From SIG440 sp045532055 (GTDB lineage Bacteria; Bacillota; Clostridia; Monoglobales; Monoglobaceae): a DNA stretch of 35,056 nucleotides. Position numbers and translations under genes: made by a program. Numbering within the stretch: position 1 is the first letter of the stretch; every line of letters begins with the position of its first letter. Below the pieces are notes generated by a model. The model made no database searches, was not told the origin of the DNA, and worked only from the letters and a program-made list of their open reading frames with translations. The stretch lies in NCBI GenBank assembly GCA_045532055.1, contig JAZSFF010000004.1:1-35056 (forward strand), given 5' to 3'. Below, piece after piece: positions 7,626 through 14,869 of the stretch.

Positions 7626-9980
7626 ATGGCGGAATTGGAGATTTCAAGATATAACCTCCCGAAAAAAAGAAAAATAAATCGATGGAAAAATTCATCGGGA
7701 TTTACAAAATACGATTTTTTTGTGCGGATGGTGGGATTTTTTCTGGCAATGGCAATGCCCTATGGGGGAATGGCTCCTTTTGGGTTGTCCTTTCTTGCTC
7801 AGGAGAGAAAAATTTCCGTTAAGGCTGTTGTGTCTTTGCTGTCGGTCAGTGTGGGAAGCATGGTTGCGTGCGACAGGCTTGGTGCAGCCAAGTATATAAG
7901 TGCAGGCGTGATTTACCTTGCGTTGCTTTTTATCCTTGAAAAAGGTGTAAAGCTAAATGATTTCACCGCAGGACTGTCGGCTGGATTGTGTGTGTTTATG
8001 ACGGGACTTGTTGCGATATATTGGCAGGGATTCGGCTTTTTGGATATGTTGCTGTTGTTATGCGAGACTGTGGCGGTTATTGCCGGTGCTATAGTTATTG
8101 ATAAGAGTAGCGTTATTTTGCAGGATGGAACAATTTTGCCTGAAAGAATGGGTAGCGATGAAAAGTTAAGCCTGGCAGCTATTGTGGCTATATCAGTCCT
8201 CAGCCTTAAAGAAATTTATATAGGGGTTGACTTTTCGGTTATGAACACCGCTGCGACTGCTGTGCTGCTGATAATTTCTGCAGGTTGCGGAGTCAGATAT
8301 TCAACCGGTGCAGGTGTGATTTTGGGGGTGCTTTGCGGTATAGGCAGTGATTATTTTTTGCCTGTTGTGGGTGCGTTCAGCTTTTGTGGGTTTTTGTCGG
8401 GGGTGTTTTCAAAGTTTGGCAAAGGCGGTGTGGTTGCCGGGGTTGTCCTTGCCAATGCTATGCTTGTGGTTTATACAAACAGTGCCATGGAGTCGGTGCT
8501 GACTCTTTATGAAATAATGGCGGCGTCGGTTTTGTTCTCTTTTGTAAAACCAAAGTTGATATTGTGGGTGAAGACCATAATTTGTCTTGATGACAGAGAA
8601 AAAGAAAATATAATAAAAGTCAAAGAGGGTATAATATGTCGGCTTATTGCAGTGGCTGCGGCGTTTGAGTCTATGGCAAAGACTCTGGAAAAGCTGTCAG
8701 ATAAAGAGAAAGAAGAAAACAGAGGGGATATTGCATGGGTTTTTGATATGGCGGCGGACAAGGTGTGCAAAAAATGCAGAAAGGCATCGGTTTGCTGGAA
8801 CAAGGAGCTGGATGCTACATACAACTCCCTTTTCAAGCTTATGGAGTCAATGGAGAGAAAAGGGGTTCTTGATACAGACGATGTAGACGACCGATTCAGA
8901 GCGAAGTGTCTTAATTTGCCCAAATTGGTTGCGGAACTCAATCATCAGCTTGACATCCATCGTGTCAGATGTGTATGGCGGAGCAGACTGGCAGAAAGTC
9001 GGGAACTTGTGGGTGAGCAGCTTTGGGGAATGTCAAAGATTATAGACGATTTGTCCAATGAGATTGAGCAAGACAGAATAAATGAAACTCTTTCAGCAGA
9101 CAACATAAGGGCAAGGCTTGATGAAAGAGGCATCAAAGTGCGGGATATGAATGTTTTGAGGAACCGTGACGGCAGATATCGAGTTGAAATTACCATGAAA
9201 TCAGGGGTTTGGAAAGACGAGGCTAAAGATGAAATCAAAAAGATAATGAAAGATATACTTGACAGAGAAATAAAAATTCAGGAGATGTTTTTTGATGACG
9301 GGAAATTGGTAAAGGTTGAAATTTGTGAAGCAGAAAGGTTTTGTGTGGAGACGGAACAAGCCACAAAATCGGCATCAGAAGAAAACGGGGACAACTACAG
9401 GTTTTCTCACATAAGTGGCGGCAAATATGTGATAGCATTGAGCGATGGCATGGGTACAGGAAGTCGTGCTGCAAGGGAGAGTCAGGCAATGCTTGAACTT
9501 TTGGACAGCTTTTTGCGTGCAGGATTTGACAGTCGTATGGCAGTGAAGTTTATAAATTCAGTAATGCTGCTTAAGTCAGAGGACGATGCCTTTGTCACCA
9601 TTGATATATGTATTATTGACCTGTATACAGGTAAAGCGGAATTTATAAAAACAGGTGCAGAACCCAGCTTTATCATGCAAAAGGATTGTGTTGAGACTGT
9701 CAGGGCGGCGTCCCTGCCCGTGGGGGTAATTGCAGATATGGAGGCGGAGACCGCATCCCGTTCAATAGATGATGGTGATATGATTGTAATGGTGACAGAT
9801 GGAATCGAAACCAGAGAGAGCGGCAGCCTTTGGGTTCAGGAATTTATTGAAGAAAACTGCCGCAACAATCAGGCTCACAACATTGCCGACAAAATTCTGG
9901 AACGTGCTATTGAAAAAAACAGCGGCAAGGTAAATGATGATATGACGGTGTTGTCCGTCAAACTCCGTGCAGTGAGTTAA
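7626..9980 (+). CDS. spoIIE: Stage II sporulation protein E, PP2C-type phosphatase
   Basis: 784 residues, ATG with AAAGGAG upstream. SpoIIE dephosphorylates SpoIIAA to release sigma-F in the forespore and helps place the polar septum. About ten hydrophobic segments fill residues 30-320 (for example FFLAMAMPYGGMAPFGLSFL, IISAGCGVRYSTGAGVILGVLCG), followed by a central FtsZ-interaction-type region with KVCKKCRKASVCW. The C-terminal PP2C domain has ALSDGMGTGSRAA (metal-binding Asp near residue 607), TGAEPSFI and MVTDGIE. The promoter carries a 0A box. The stop codon overlaps the stop of the convergent rubrerythrin gene. The spoIIAA/spoIIAB/sigF genes are not in this window. Confidence 0.95.
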   Translation: MAELEISRYNLPKKRKINRWKNSSGFTKYDFFVRMVGFFLAMAMPYGGMAPFGLSFLAQERKISVKAVVSLLSVSVGSMVACDRLGAAKYISAGVIYLALLFILEKGVKLNDFTAGLSAGLCVFMTGLVAIYWQGFGFLDMLLLLCETVAVIAGAIVIDKSSVILQDGTILPERMGSDEKLSLAAIVAISVLSLKEIYIGVDFSVMNTAATAVLLIISAGCGVRYSTGAGVILGVLCGIGSDYFLPVVGAFSFCGFLSGVFSKFGKGGVVAGVVLANAMLVVYTNSAMESVLTLYEIMAASVLFSFVKPKLILWVKTIICLDDREKENIIKVKEGIICRLIAVAAAFESMAKTLEKLSDKEKEENRGDIAWVFDMAADKVCKKCRKASVCWNKELDATYNSLFKLMESMERKGVLDTDDVDDRFRAKCLNLPKLVAELNHQLDIHRVRCVWRSRLAESRELVGEQLWGMSKIIDDLSNEIEQDRINETLSADNIRARLDERGIKVRDMNVLRNRDGRYRVEITMKSGVWKDEAKDEIKKIMKDILDREIKIQEMFFDDGKLVKVEICEAERFCVETEQATKSASEENGDNYRFSHISGGKYVIALSDGMGTGSRAARESQAMLELLDSFLRAGFDSRMAVKFINSVMLLKSEDDAFVTIDICIIDLYTGKAEFIKTGAEPSFIMQKDCVETVRAASLPVGVIADMEAETASRSIDDGDMIVMVTDGIETRESGSLWVQEFIEENCRNNQAHNIADKILERAIEKNSGKVNDDMTVLSVKLRAVS

Positions 9981-10570
9981 ACTTTTTCTAAAAGCTCCAT
10001 CCGTATGAAATATCCTCTGTCGTGGTTGCAGACTGGACATACGGGTGGAGCACTTTTGCCTTCAAAGACAAAACCGCAGTTGAGGCATGTCCAGGAGATG
10101 CTTATGTCTGATACAAACAGTTTGTCCTGTTCAAGCAATTCTGCAAGGCGTGCAAAACGGTCGCCATGGGTTTTTTCGATTTTTGCAATATTGTTGAACA
10201 ACCCTGCAATCTGGATAAAACCCTCTTCTTCGGCAACTTTTGCAAAGTTTTTGTAAACATCGTCATGTTCTTCATATTCATTGTGCTGGGCGGACCGCAA
10301 AAGACTTGCAATAGAATCGCTGATATCTATGGGGTATGTTCCATCAATGTGGATATTTTCCCCAGCAAGACTTTTGAGTTGGTTGTAAAAAACTTCTGCG
10401 TGTTCCTTTTCCTGACCTGCTGTGAATGAGAAGGCTGCCTCAACCACGTGTAGGTTTTGTTTTTTTGCAGCAGACGCTGCAAATGTGTAGCGGTTGCGTG
10501 CCTGGCTTTCGCCTGCAAAGGCTTTCATGAGATTTTCTTTTGTTTTGCTTGATGAAAAATCTACTGGCAT
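9977..10570 (-). CDS. rbr: Rubrerythrin
   Basis: 197 residues from ATG 10570, with AGGAGG seven bases upstream; an upstream in-frame extension to 10609 lacks a ribosome binding site. A non-haem iron peroxidase that reduces H2O2 to water in anaerobes. The N-terminal di-iron four-helix domain shows AGESQARNRYTF, QEKEHAEVFY, AEEEGFIQIA and EKTHGDRF, supplying the Glu/His ligands. The C-terminal rubredoxin-like domain has the two CxxC pairs in TCLNCGFVFEG and PVCPVCNHD. Its stop TAA lies on the complementary strand of the spoIIE stop (shared TTAA at 9977-9980), so no spacer or terminator separates the two. Confidence 0.96.
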   Translation of the reverse strand: MPVDFSSSKTKENLMKAFAGESQARNRYTFAASAAKKQNLHVVEAAFSFTAGQEKEHAEVFYNQLKSLAGENIHIDGTYPIDISDSIASLLRSAQHNEYEEHDDVYKNFAKVAEEEGFIQIAGLFNNIAKIEKTHGDRFARLAELLEQDKLFVSDISISWTCLNCGFVFEGKSAPPVCPVCNHDRGYFIRMELLEKV

Positions 10571-10618
10571 ATAAATTACCTCCTGAAATGAAATATATGG
10601 CAATACCATTCTTGCATT

Positions 10619-10648
10619 AGTATACTACTTTTTTGGGATAATATACAA
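10619..10648 (-). promoter_or_regulatory. Candidate rubrerythrin promoter
   Basis: Read on the minus strand: TTGTAT (10648-10643), 18-base spacer, TATACT (10624-10619). It lies about 50 bases upstream of the rbr start. No PerR-type box was recognised by eye. Confidence 0.5.
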
Positions 10649-10717
10649 AGAGTATGCTTGATAATAATTTGCAGGTGTGGTAATATAGAGGGAGAAGAAT
10701 TTAACGGAGGTCAGGAA

Positions 10718-11542
10718 ATGTTTGAAAAGGGACGGTTTGATGCAAGGACATACAAAGAACATATAAAGAGAAACAAGTTTCCCTTTATTGTTTATGTATT
10801 TTTGCGTGCTTTGGTTATAGGAGCAATGGTCATATCCACAATACGAGGGAATTATGAAAATTTGTTCTTCTGTGCATTGGCCCTTGTTTTGTTTTTGCTC
10901 CCTGCGTTTTTTGAAAAGAATTTTGGCATTGACCTGCCCAACACCTTGGAGGTTATAATACTGCTGTTTATTTTTGCCTCGGTTATTCTGGGTGAAATGG
11001 GCAGTTATTATACAAAGGTTCCCCTTTGGGATACGGTGCTTCATACGGTCAATGGGTTTTTATGTGCTGCCATTGGTTTTGGGCTTAGTGACATACTTAA
11101 CCGAAATAAAAAAATCAAGTTCAAAATGTCCCCCATATTTGTGGCGGTGGTTGCATTTTGCTTTTCTATGACAATAGGTGTGCTGTGGGAATTTTTTGAA
11201 TTCTTTTGCGATGTGTTCTTTGGAAAAGATATGCAAAAGGATTTTGTGGTAAAATCCGTGATTTCTACATTTATAAGTGGGAACACCAAAGAACCTGCTG
11301 TTATTGAAAATATTCAATCCTTGATTATCAATGGAAAACAAGTAGATATTGAGGGATATCTTGATATCGGTCTTTATGACACAATGAAAGATTTGCTGGT
11401 GAACTTCATCGGTGCGGCGGTATTCAGTATTTTTGGGTTTTTGTATATAAAATACCGTGGGAAAAACAAGATTGCCGCACAGTTCATACCTGTTATGGCA
11501 AGAGATAAGGAAGAAGAGAAAGTGGAAGAAAATGAAGATTAA
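10718..11542 (+). CDS. Integral membrane protein, YjdF/DUF2238-like
   Basis: 274 residues from ATG 10718, with GGAGG at 10706-10710; upstream in-frame codons to 10658 lack a ribosome binding site. About six membrane segments (for example AMVISTIRGNYENLFFCALALVLFLLPAFF, EVIILLFIFASVILGEMGS, VLHTVNGFLCAAIGFGL, VVAFCFSMTIGVLWEFFEFF and a last one near LLVNFIGAAVFSIFGFLYI). The pattern WDTVLHTVNGF ... GVLWEFFEF is characteristic of the DUF2238/YjdF group, whose function is unknown. The C terminus is charged and cytosolic (EEEKVEENED). It overlaps bioY by 11 bases, so the two are co-translated; a link to biotin uptake is not established. Confidence 0.7.
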   Translation: MFEKGRFDARTYKEHIKRNKFPFIVYVFLRALVIGAMVISTIRGNYENLFFCALALVLFLLPAFFEKNFGIDLPNTLEVIILLFIFASVILGEMGSYYTKVPLWDTVLHTVNGFLCAAIGFGLSDILNRNKKIKFKMSPIFVAVVAFCFSMTIGVLWEFFEFFCDVFFGKDMQKDFVVKSVISTFISGNTKEPAVIENIQSLIINGKQVDIEGYLDIGLYDTMKDLLVNFIGAAVFSIFGFLYIKYRGKNKIAAQFIPVMARDKEEEKVEENED

Positions 11543-12059
11543 AGAACTTAACCGCATAGCAATGACAGCCGCATTTATGGCTGTGTGTGCGTGGATAAAT
11601 ATCCCCGGACCTGTGCCTCACACTTTGCAGATTTTTGCTGTGTGTATGGCGGCAGGACTGCTGGGCAGCAAGCAGGCGACGGCCTCGGTGTTGATATACA
11701 TTATTATTGGTGCTGTTGGAGTGCCAGTATTTTCAGGGGGACGTTCAGGAATAGGTACACTTCTTGGGGAGACGGGTGGATATATAGTTGGTTTTTTGCC
11801 AATGGCGTGGGTGTTGGGCAAAGTATATGAGAAAAAGAGCAAAAGTACGCCTTTGCATATCGTTAGTATGGTTTCAGGCTTGTGCTTATGTTATTTGTGC
11901 GGAATATTATGGTCAGTTCTGGTGTATATGAGTAATGATACAGGCTCAGGTGTCTATGTAATAGCGGCAAAATATGTTTTACCCTTTGTTATACCGGATG
12001 TACTTAAACTTTTACTGGCGAACTTTATGGTGAGAGCCTTGAAAAAACGAGGAATTTAA
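11532..12059 (+). CDS. bioY: BioY-type biotin transporter, substrate-binding membrane subunit
   Basis: 175 residues from ATG 11532, inside the end of the upstream gene; weak GGAAG ribosome site. BioY is the S-component of ECF transporters that binds biotin in the membrane. Five to six hydrophobic segments; family phrases GPVPHTLQIFAVCMAAGLLG, GAVGVPVFSGGRSGIGTLLG and ETGGYIVGFLPMAWVLG are plain. No bioMN/EcfAT genes lie alongside, so it would share a general energising module encoded elsewhere or act alone. No BirA operator was recognised upstream. Confidence 0.93.
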   Translation: MKIKELNRIAMTAAFMAVCAWINIPGPVPHTLQIFAVCMAAGLLGSKQATASVLIYIIIGAVGVPVFSGGRSGIGTLLGETGGYIVGFLPMAWVLGKVYEKKSKSTPLHIVSMVSGLCLCYLCGILWSVLVYMSNDTGSGVYVIAAKYVLPFVIPDVLKLLLANFMVRALKKRGI

Positions 12060-12063
12060 AAAC

Positions 12064-12092
12064 AAAAAGGATACCATGTGGTATCCTTTTTA
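12064..12092 (+). terminator. Intrinsic terminator of bioY
   Basis: AAAAAGGATACCA / TGGTATCCTTTTT (12064-12076 with 12079-12091), a 13-base near-perfect palindrome with its inner bases unpaired. The T-run serves the plus strand, and its symmetry lets it also end the minus-strand tatD transcript, whose stop lies at 12108. Confidence 0.85.
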
Positions 12093-12107
12093 AAATGTTT
12101 ATATATT

Positions 12108-12872
12108 TTATATATTAAAGAATTTAATTGCATTGTTGGTGGTTATGCTTATGACTTCTTCAACGGGAACCCCTTTGACCTCGGCGATTTTTTCAGCAAT
12201 GCGATAAACCAGACTGCTGTCGTTGCGTTTGCCACGGAAAGGTTCCGGCGCCATATATGGACAGTCGGTCTCAATAAAGAGTCGGTCCATAGGAACTGCT
12301 TTTAGTGCATCAATGGCGCGGCGTGCATTTTTGAATGTTATGACGCCGGTAAAGGAAATATAAAAGCCCATTTTTATCAGTTCTTTGGCGGTCTCTGCAC
12401 TGCCGGAGAAACAATGGATTACTCCATTTGAAATGCTTTTCTCCTTAAGTATTTGCAGACAGTCGCCCTTTGAATCACGGTCATGAATTACAACAGGCAT
12501 GTCCAGGTCTTTTGCCAAATCAAGCTGTGCACGGAACCATTTTTGCTGCAGAGATATATCACAGTTGTCGTAATGGTAGTCAAGACCAATCTCGCCTATT
12601 GCCACAACCTTTTTATGCTGAGCAAGTTTCTTTAAATCAGCAATGTCATCATCGGTCATGGAGCTTGCGTCGCTGGGATGAACACCCACTGTAGCATAGA
12701 TGAAATCATATTCTTCAGCAAGACGTATTGCAGCACGTGAAGATTCCATATCTGCGGCAATGTTGTTGACAAGACCCACATTTGAGTTTTTGATTTTTTC
12801 TATTACCTCTGCACGGTCACTGTCAAACATAGAATCGTCAAGGTGTGCATGGGTATCGTATAAAAAATTCAT
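12108..12872 (-). CDS. tatD: TatD-family metal-dependent deoxyribonuclease
   Basis: 254 residues from ATG 12872 with GGAG upstream; a TTG twelve bases earlier is less likely. TatD enzymes are TIM-barrel 3'-5' exonucleases or D-aminoacyl-tRNA-type hydrolases with two metal ions. Ligands are visible: YDTHAHLDD, GVHPSDA, AIGEIGLDYHY, VIHDRDSKGD, VIHCFSGS and FIETDCPYMAP. Length is normal. In Bacillus the homologue yabD lies near yabE and rnmV; here it follows the aminotransferase gene and may be read from the same mRNA, though a hairpin lies between. Confidence 0.95.
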   Translation of the reverse strand: MNFLYDTHAHLDDSMFDSDRAEVIEKIKNSNVGLVNNIAADMESSRAAIRLAEEYDFIYATVGVHPSDASSMTDDDIADLKKLAQHKKVVAIGEIGLDYHYDNCDISLQQKWFRAQLDLAKDLDMPVVIHDRDSKGDCLQILKEKSISNGVIHCFSGSAETAKELIKMGFYISFTGVITFKNARRAIDALKAVPMDRLFIETDCPYMAPEPFRGKRNDSSLVYRIAEKIAEVKGVPVEEVISITTNNAIKFFNI

Positions 12873-12889
12873 ATCGTTCTCCAAAATTC

Positions 12890-12918
12890 AGGACAGCCGT
12901 TTTTGGGCTGTCCTTTTT
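12890..12918. terminator. Hairpin between aminotransferase and tatD genes
   Basis: AGGACAGCC (12890-12898) pairs with GGCTGTCCT (12906-12914) around a 7-base loop. The run of five T follows on the plus strand, not on the minus strand where both flanking genes are read; there only GAATTTT follows. It therefore terminates antisense transcripts best and may only attenuate the minus-strand operon. Confidence 0.5.
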
Positions 12919-12920
12919 AA

Positions 12921-14093
12921 TTATTTTATTTTTTTCACAAAGGTTTCGATTCGGCTTAATGCCTCGTTGATGTTTTCAAGAGAATATGCGTAGGAACAGC
13001 GTATGTGTCCCTCGCCGCTGTCTCCGAAAGCAGTGCCTGGGATTACAGCAACCTTCATGTCATACAAAAGCTTTTCGCAAAAGTCATTTGATGAGAGACC
13101 TGTTGACTTGATTGACGGAAAGGCATAGAATGCACCCTCAGGCTCAAAACAGTCAAGACCCATGTTGCGAAAACCTTGAACAATGATTTTTCTTCGGTCA
13201 TTATATTCATCACGCATAAGTTCAATGTCCTCATCACCGTTTCTCAAGGCTTCAATGGCTGCATATTGTGCGGTGGTAGGTGCTGACATTATGGCATATT
13301 GGTGTATTTTGGTCATTTCTGCTATCAAATCAGGATGACCGCAAGCATATCCAAGCCTCCAACCTGTCATGGCGTATGCTTTGGAAAAACCACTTACCAG
13401 CATTGTACGTTCATACATGCCGTCGATTTCCGCAAATGAGACATGCTTGCGTCCATAGGTAAGTTCAGCATAAATCTCATCGCTGAGAACAACAATGTTT
13501 GTATTCCTGATAACATCTGCAATAGCTTCAAGGTCCTCACGGGTCATTATGCCGCCTGTAGGATTGTTGGGGTATGGCAGAACCAAAACCTTGGTTTTGG
13601 GTGTGATGGCTTTTTTGAGCACATCTGCTGTCAGCTTGAAACTGTTTTCTGCTTTGGTTTCAAGAGGAATGGGAACCCCACCCGAAAGCTGGGTTATGGG
13701 CTTGTAGCAAACAAAACAAGGTTCAGGAATCAAAACTTCGTCACCTGGCTCAATCACAGCCCGGAAGAATATGTCAATGGCCTCACTGCCGCCCACTGTT
13801 ACAATGGTTTGTGTCATGGGGTCATATGAAAGATTGAATCTGCGGTTTAAGTACAGTGAAATCTCTTTTCTCAACTCTGCGAGACCGCGGTTTGCAGTAT
13901 AGTGTGTATGTCCTTTTTCCAAGGAAAACACGCCCTCGTAGCGTATATGCCAAGGAGTCACAAAATCGGGTTCACCCACACCTAGGGAAATAACATTGTC
14001 CATTTCGGAAGCGATATCAAAAAATCTGCGTATCCCTGAAGGGGGAATGTTTTTGACGCTGGAACAAAGGATATCTTTGGGATTAAAAATCAT
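12921..14093 (-). CDS. PLP aminotransferase class I/II, AlaT-like
   Basis: 390 residues. A fold-type I pyridoxal-phosphate enzyme: GVGEPDF near residue 38, substrate loop HYTANRGL, YPNNPTGG (176-181), LSDEIYAELTYG, and SGFSKAYAMTGWRLGY with Schiff-base Lys238; C-terminal GEGHIRCSYA holds the carboxylate-binding Arg. This subgroup includes AlaT (alanine-pyruvate) and PatA. The start ATGA overlaps the stop of the Lrp-type gene, the same arrangement as Bacillus alaR-alaT, so alanine transamination is the best guess; aspartate or aromatic substrates are not excluded by sequence alone. Confidence 0.9.
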   Translation of the reverse strand: MIFNPKDILCSSVKNIPPSGIRRFFDIASEMDNVISLGVGEPDFVTPWHIRYEGVFSLEKGHTHYTANRGLAELRKEISLYLNRRFNLSYDPMTQTIVTVGGSEAIDIFFRAVIEPGDEVLIPEPCFVCYKPITQLSGGVPIPLETKAENSFKLTADVLKKAITPKTKVLVLPYPNNPTGGIMTREDLEAIADVIRNTNIVVLSDEIYAELTYGRKHVSFAEIDGMYERTMLVSGFSKAYAMTGWRLGYACGHPDLIAEMTKIHQYAIMSAPTTAQYAAIEALRNGDEDIELMRDEYNDRRKIIVQGFRNMGLDCFEPEGAFYAFPSIKSTGLSSNDFCEKLLYDMKVAVIPGTAFGDSGEGHIRCSYAYSLENINEALSRIETFVKKIK

Positions 14094-14590
14094 AAGGAGA
14101 ATACCTCCCTGTCGTCTTCGGCTTTTGCGGTCAAAATAACACCATCACTTTTGTATCTTTTAAGAACAAAGCGTGTGGCGGTGCTGATTACAGACTCAAT
14201 AGTTGCAAGATGTTCTGCAACAAAAGAAGCAACATCCTGTATAGAGTTACCCTTTACGGTTATGCCAAAATCATAACTACCGCTCACAAGAGACAAAGAG
14301 CTAACTTCTGGATATTGACAGATGCGTTCTGCAAGCTGACTGAAACCTGTGTGACGTTGGGGAGTTACTTTAATCTCTACATATGCAGAAACGGTGTTGT
14401 TTTCAGGGAGATTATCCCAATTGATGGTAGCGCCATAACCAAGTATTGTACCGTTTTTTTCCAATTCTTCAATGGCGGCTCCTGCTTCGGCGACTGTCAT
14501 ATCCGCCATGGTGGCGATTTGCTCCAGGGAAAGTTTGCAATTCTTATGAAGAATTTCAACCAATTTTTGTGCATTCTTAATTTCGCTCAT
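14090..14590 (-). CDS. Lrp/AsnC-family transcriptional regulator, AlaR-like
   Basis: 166 residues, ATG 14590 with AGGAGG. The N-terminal helix-turn-helix (LSLEQIATMADMTVAEAGAAIEELEKNGTILGYGATI) is followed by the alpha/beta ligand-binding (RAM) domain (VSAYVEIKVTPQRHTGFSQLAERI, SLSLVSGSYDFGITVKG). Such proteins form octamers that sense amino acids. It is translationally coupled to the aminotransferase gene (ATGA overlap), so it probably controls that operon. The promoter upstream has a symmetrical site in the leader that could be its operator. Confidence 0.9.
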   Translation of the reverse strand: MSEIKNAQKLVEILHKNCKLSLEQIATMADMTVAEAGAAIEELEKNGTILGYGATINWDNLPENNTVSAYVEIKVTPQRHTGFSQLAERICQYPEVSSLSLVSGSYDFGITVKGNSIQDVASFVAEHLATIESVISTATRFVLKRYKSDGVILTAKAEDDREVFSL

Positions 14591-14631
14591 ACATTTGCCT
14601 CCTGTTTTAAGTCAAAAAAGACTATAAAGTT

Positions 14632-14648
14632 TCACAGACTTTCTGTGA
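14632..14648. promoter_or_regulatory. Candidate autoregulatory operator of the Lrp-type gene
   Basis: Perfect 6-6 dyad TCACAG-ACTTT-CTGTGA, 17 bases long, about 17-34 bases downstream of the expected transcription start of the regulator gene. The symmetry suits a dimeric regulator; binding by this protein is inferred. Confidence 0.4.
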
Positions 14649-14671
14649 GAAAGTTAAAACAATCTGGATTC

Positions 14672-14700
14672 AGTATACCATTTTTTTGGAAGTTAGTCAA
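14672..14700 (-). promoter_or_regulatory. Sigma-A promoter of the Lrp-type regulator/aminotransferase operon
   Basis: Minus strand: TTGACT (14700-14695), 17-base spacer, TATACT (14677-14672). Start expected near 14665, giving a leader of about 75 bases. Confidence 0.75.
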
Positions 14701-14748
14701 CCGCAATAATTAAAATAGATGTGAGAACGTTGTGATGACAAAAAAACC

Positions 14749-14777
14749 TTGATTTTTTTGGAGTAATAGTGTAGAAT
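14749..14777 (+). promoter_or_regulatory. Candidate promoter of the M23 peptidase-WalR-RlmH operon
   Basis: TTGATT (14749-14754), 17-base spacer, TAGAAT (14772-14777). A second possible -10, TATTAT at 14836-14841, has no good -35 and would place the WalR-type box about 45-61 bases upstream of its start, the layout expected for an activated promoter. Confidence 0.5.
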
Positions 14778-14786
14778 AAATATGAT

Positions 14787-14803
14787 TGTAACAAATTTGT
14801 AAT
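14787..14803 (+). promoter_or_regulatory. WalR-type direct-repeat box
   Basis: TGTAAC-AAATT-TGTAAT fits the published WalR (YycF) consensus TGTWAH-N5-TGTWAH at every position. It lies 67 bases upstream of the peptidase gene, whose downstream neighbour encodes a WalR-like regulator. Confidence 0.6.
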
Positions 14804-14869
14804 TTTTCGTTTAAATCACGTTAATTTTTTTATGATATTATGGATTGAAAAGAGTTGAGAGGTGATTTT

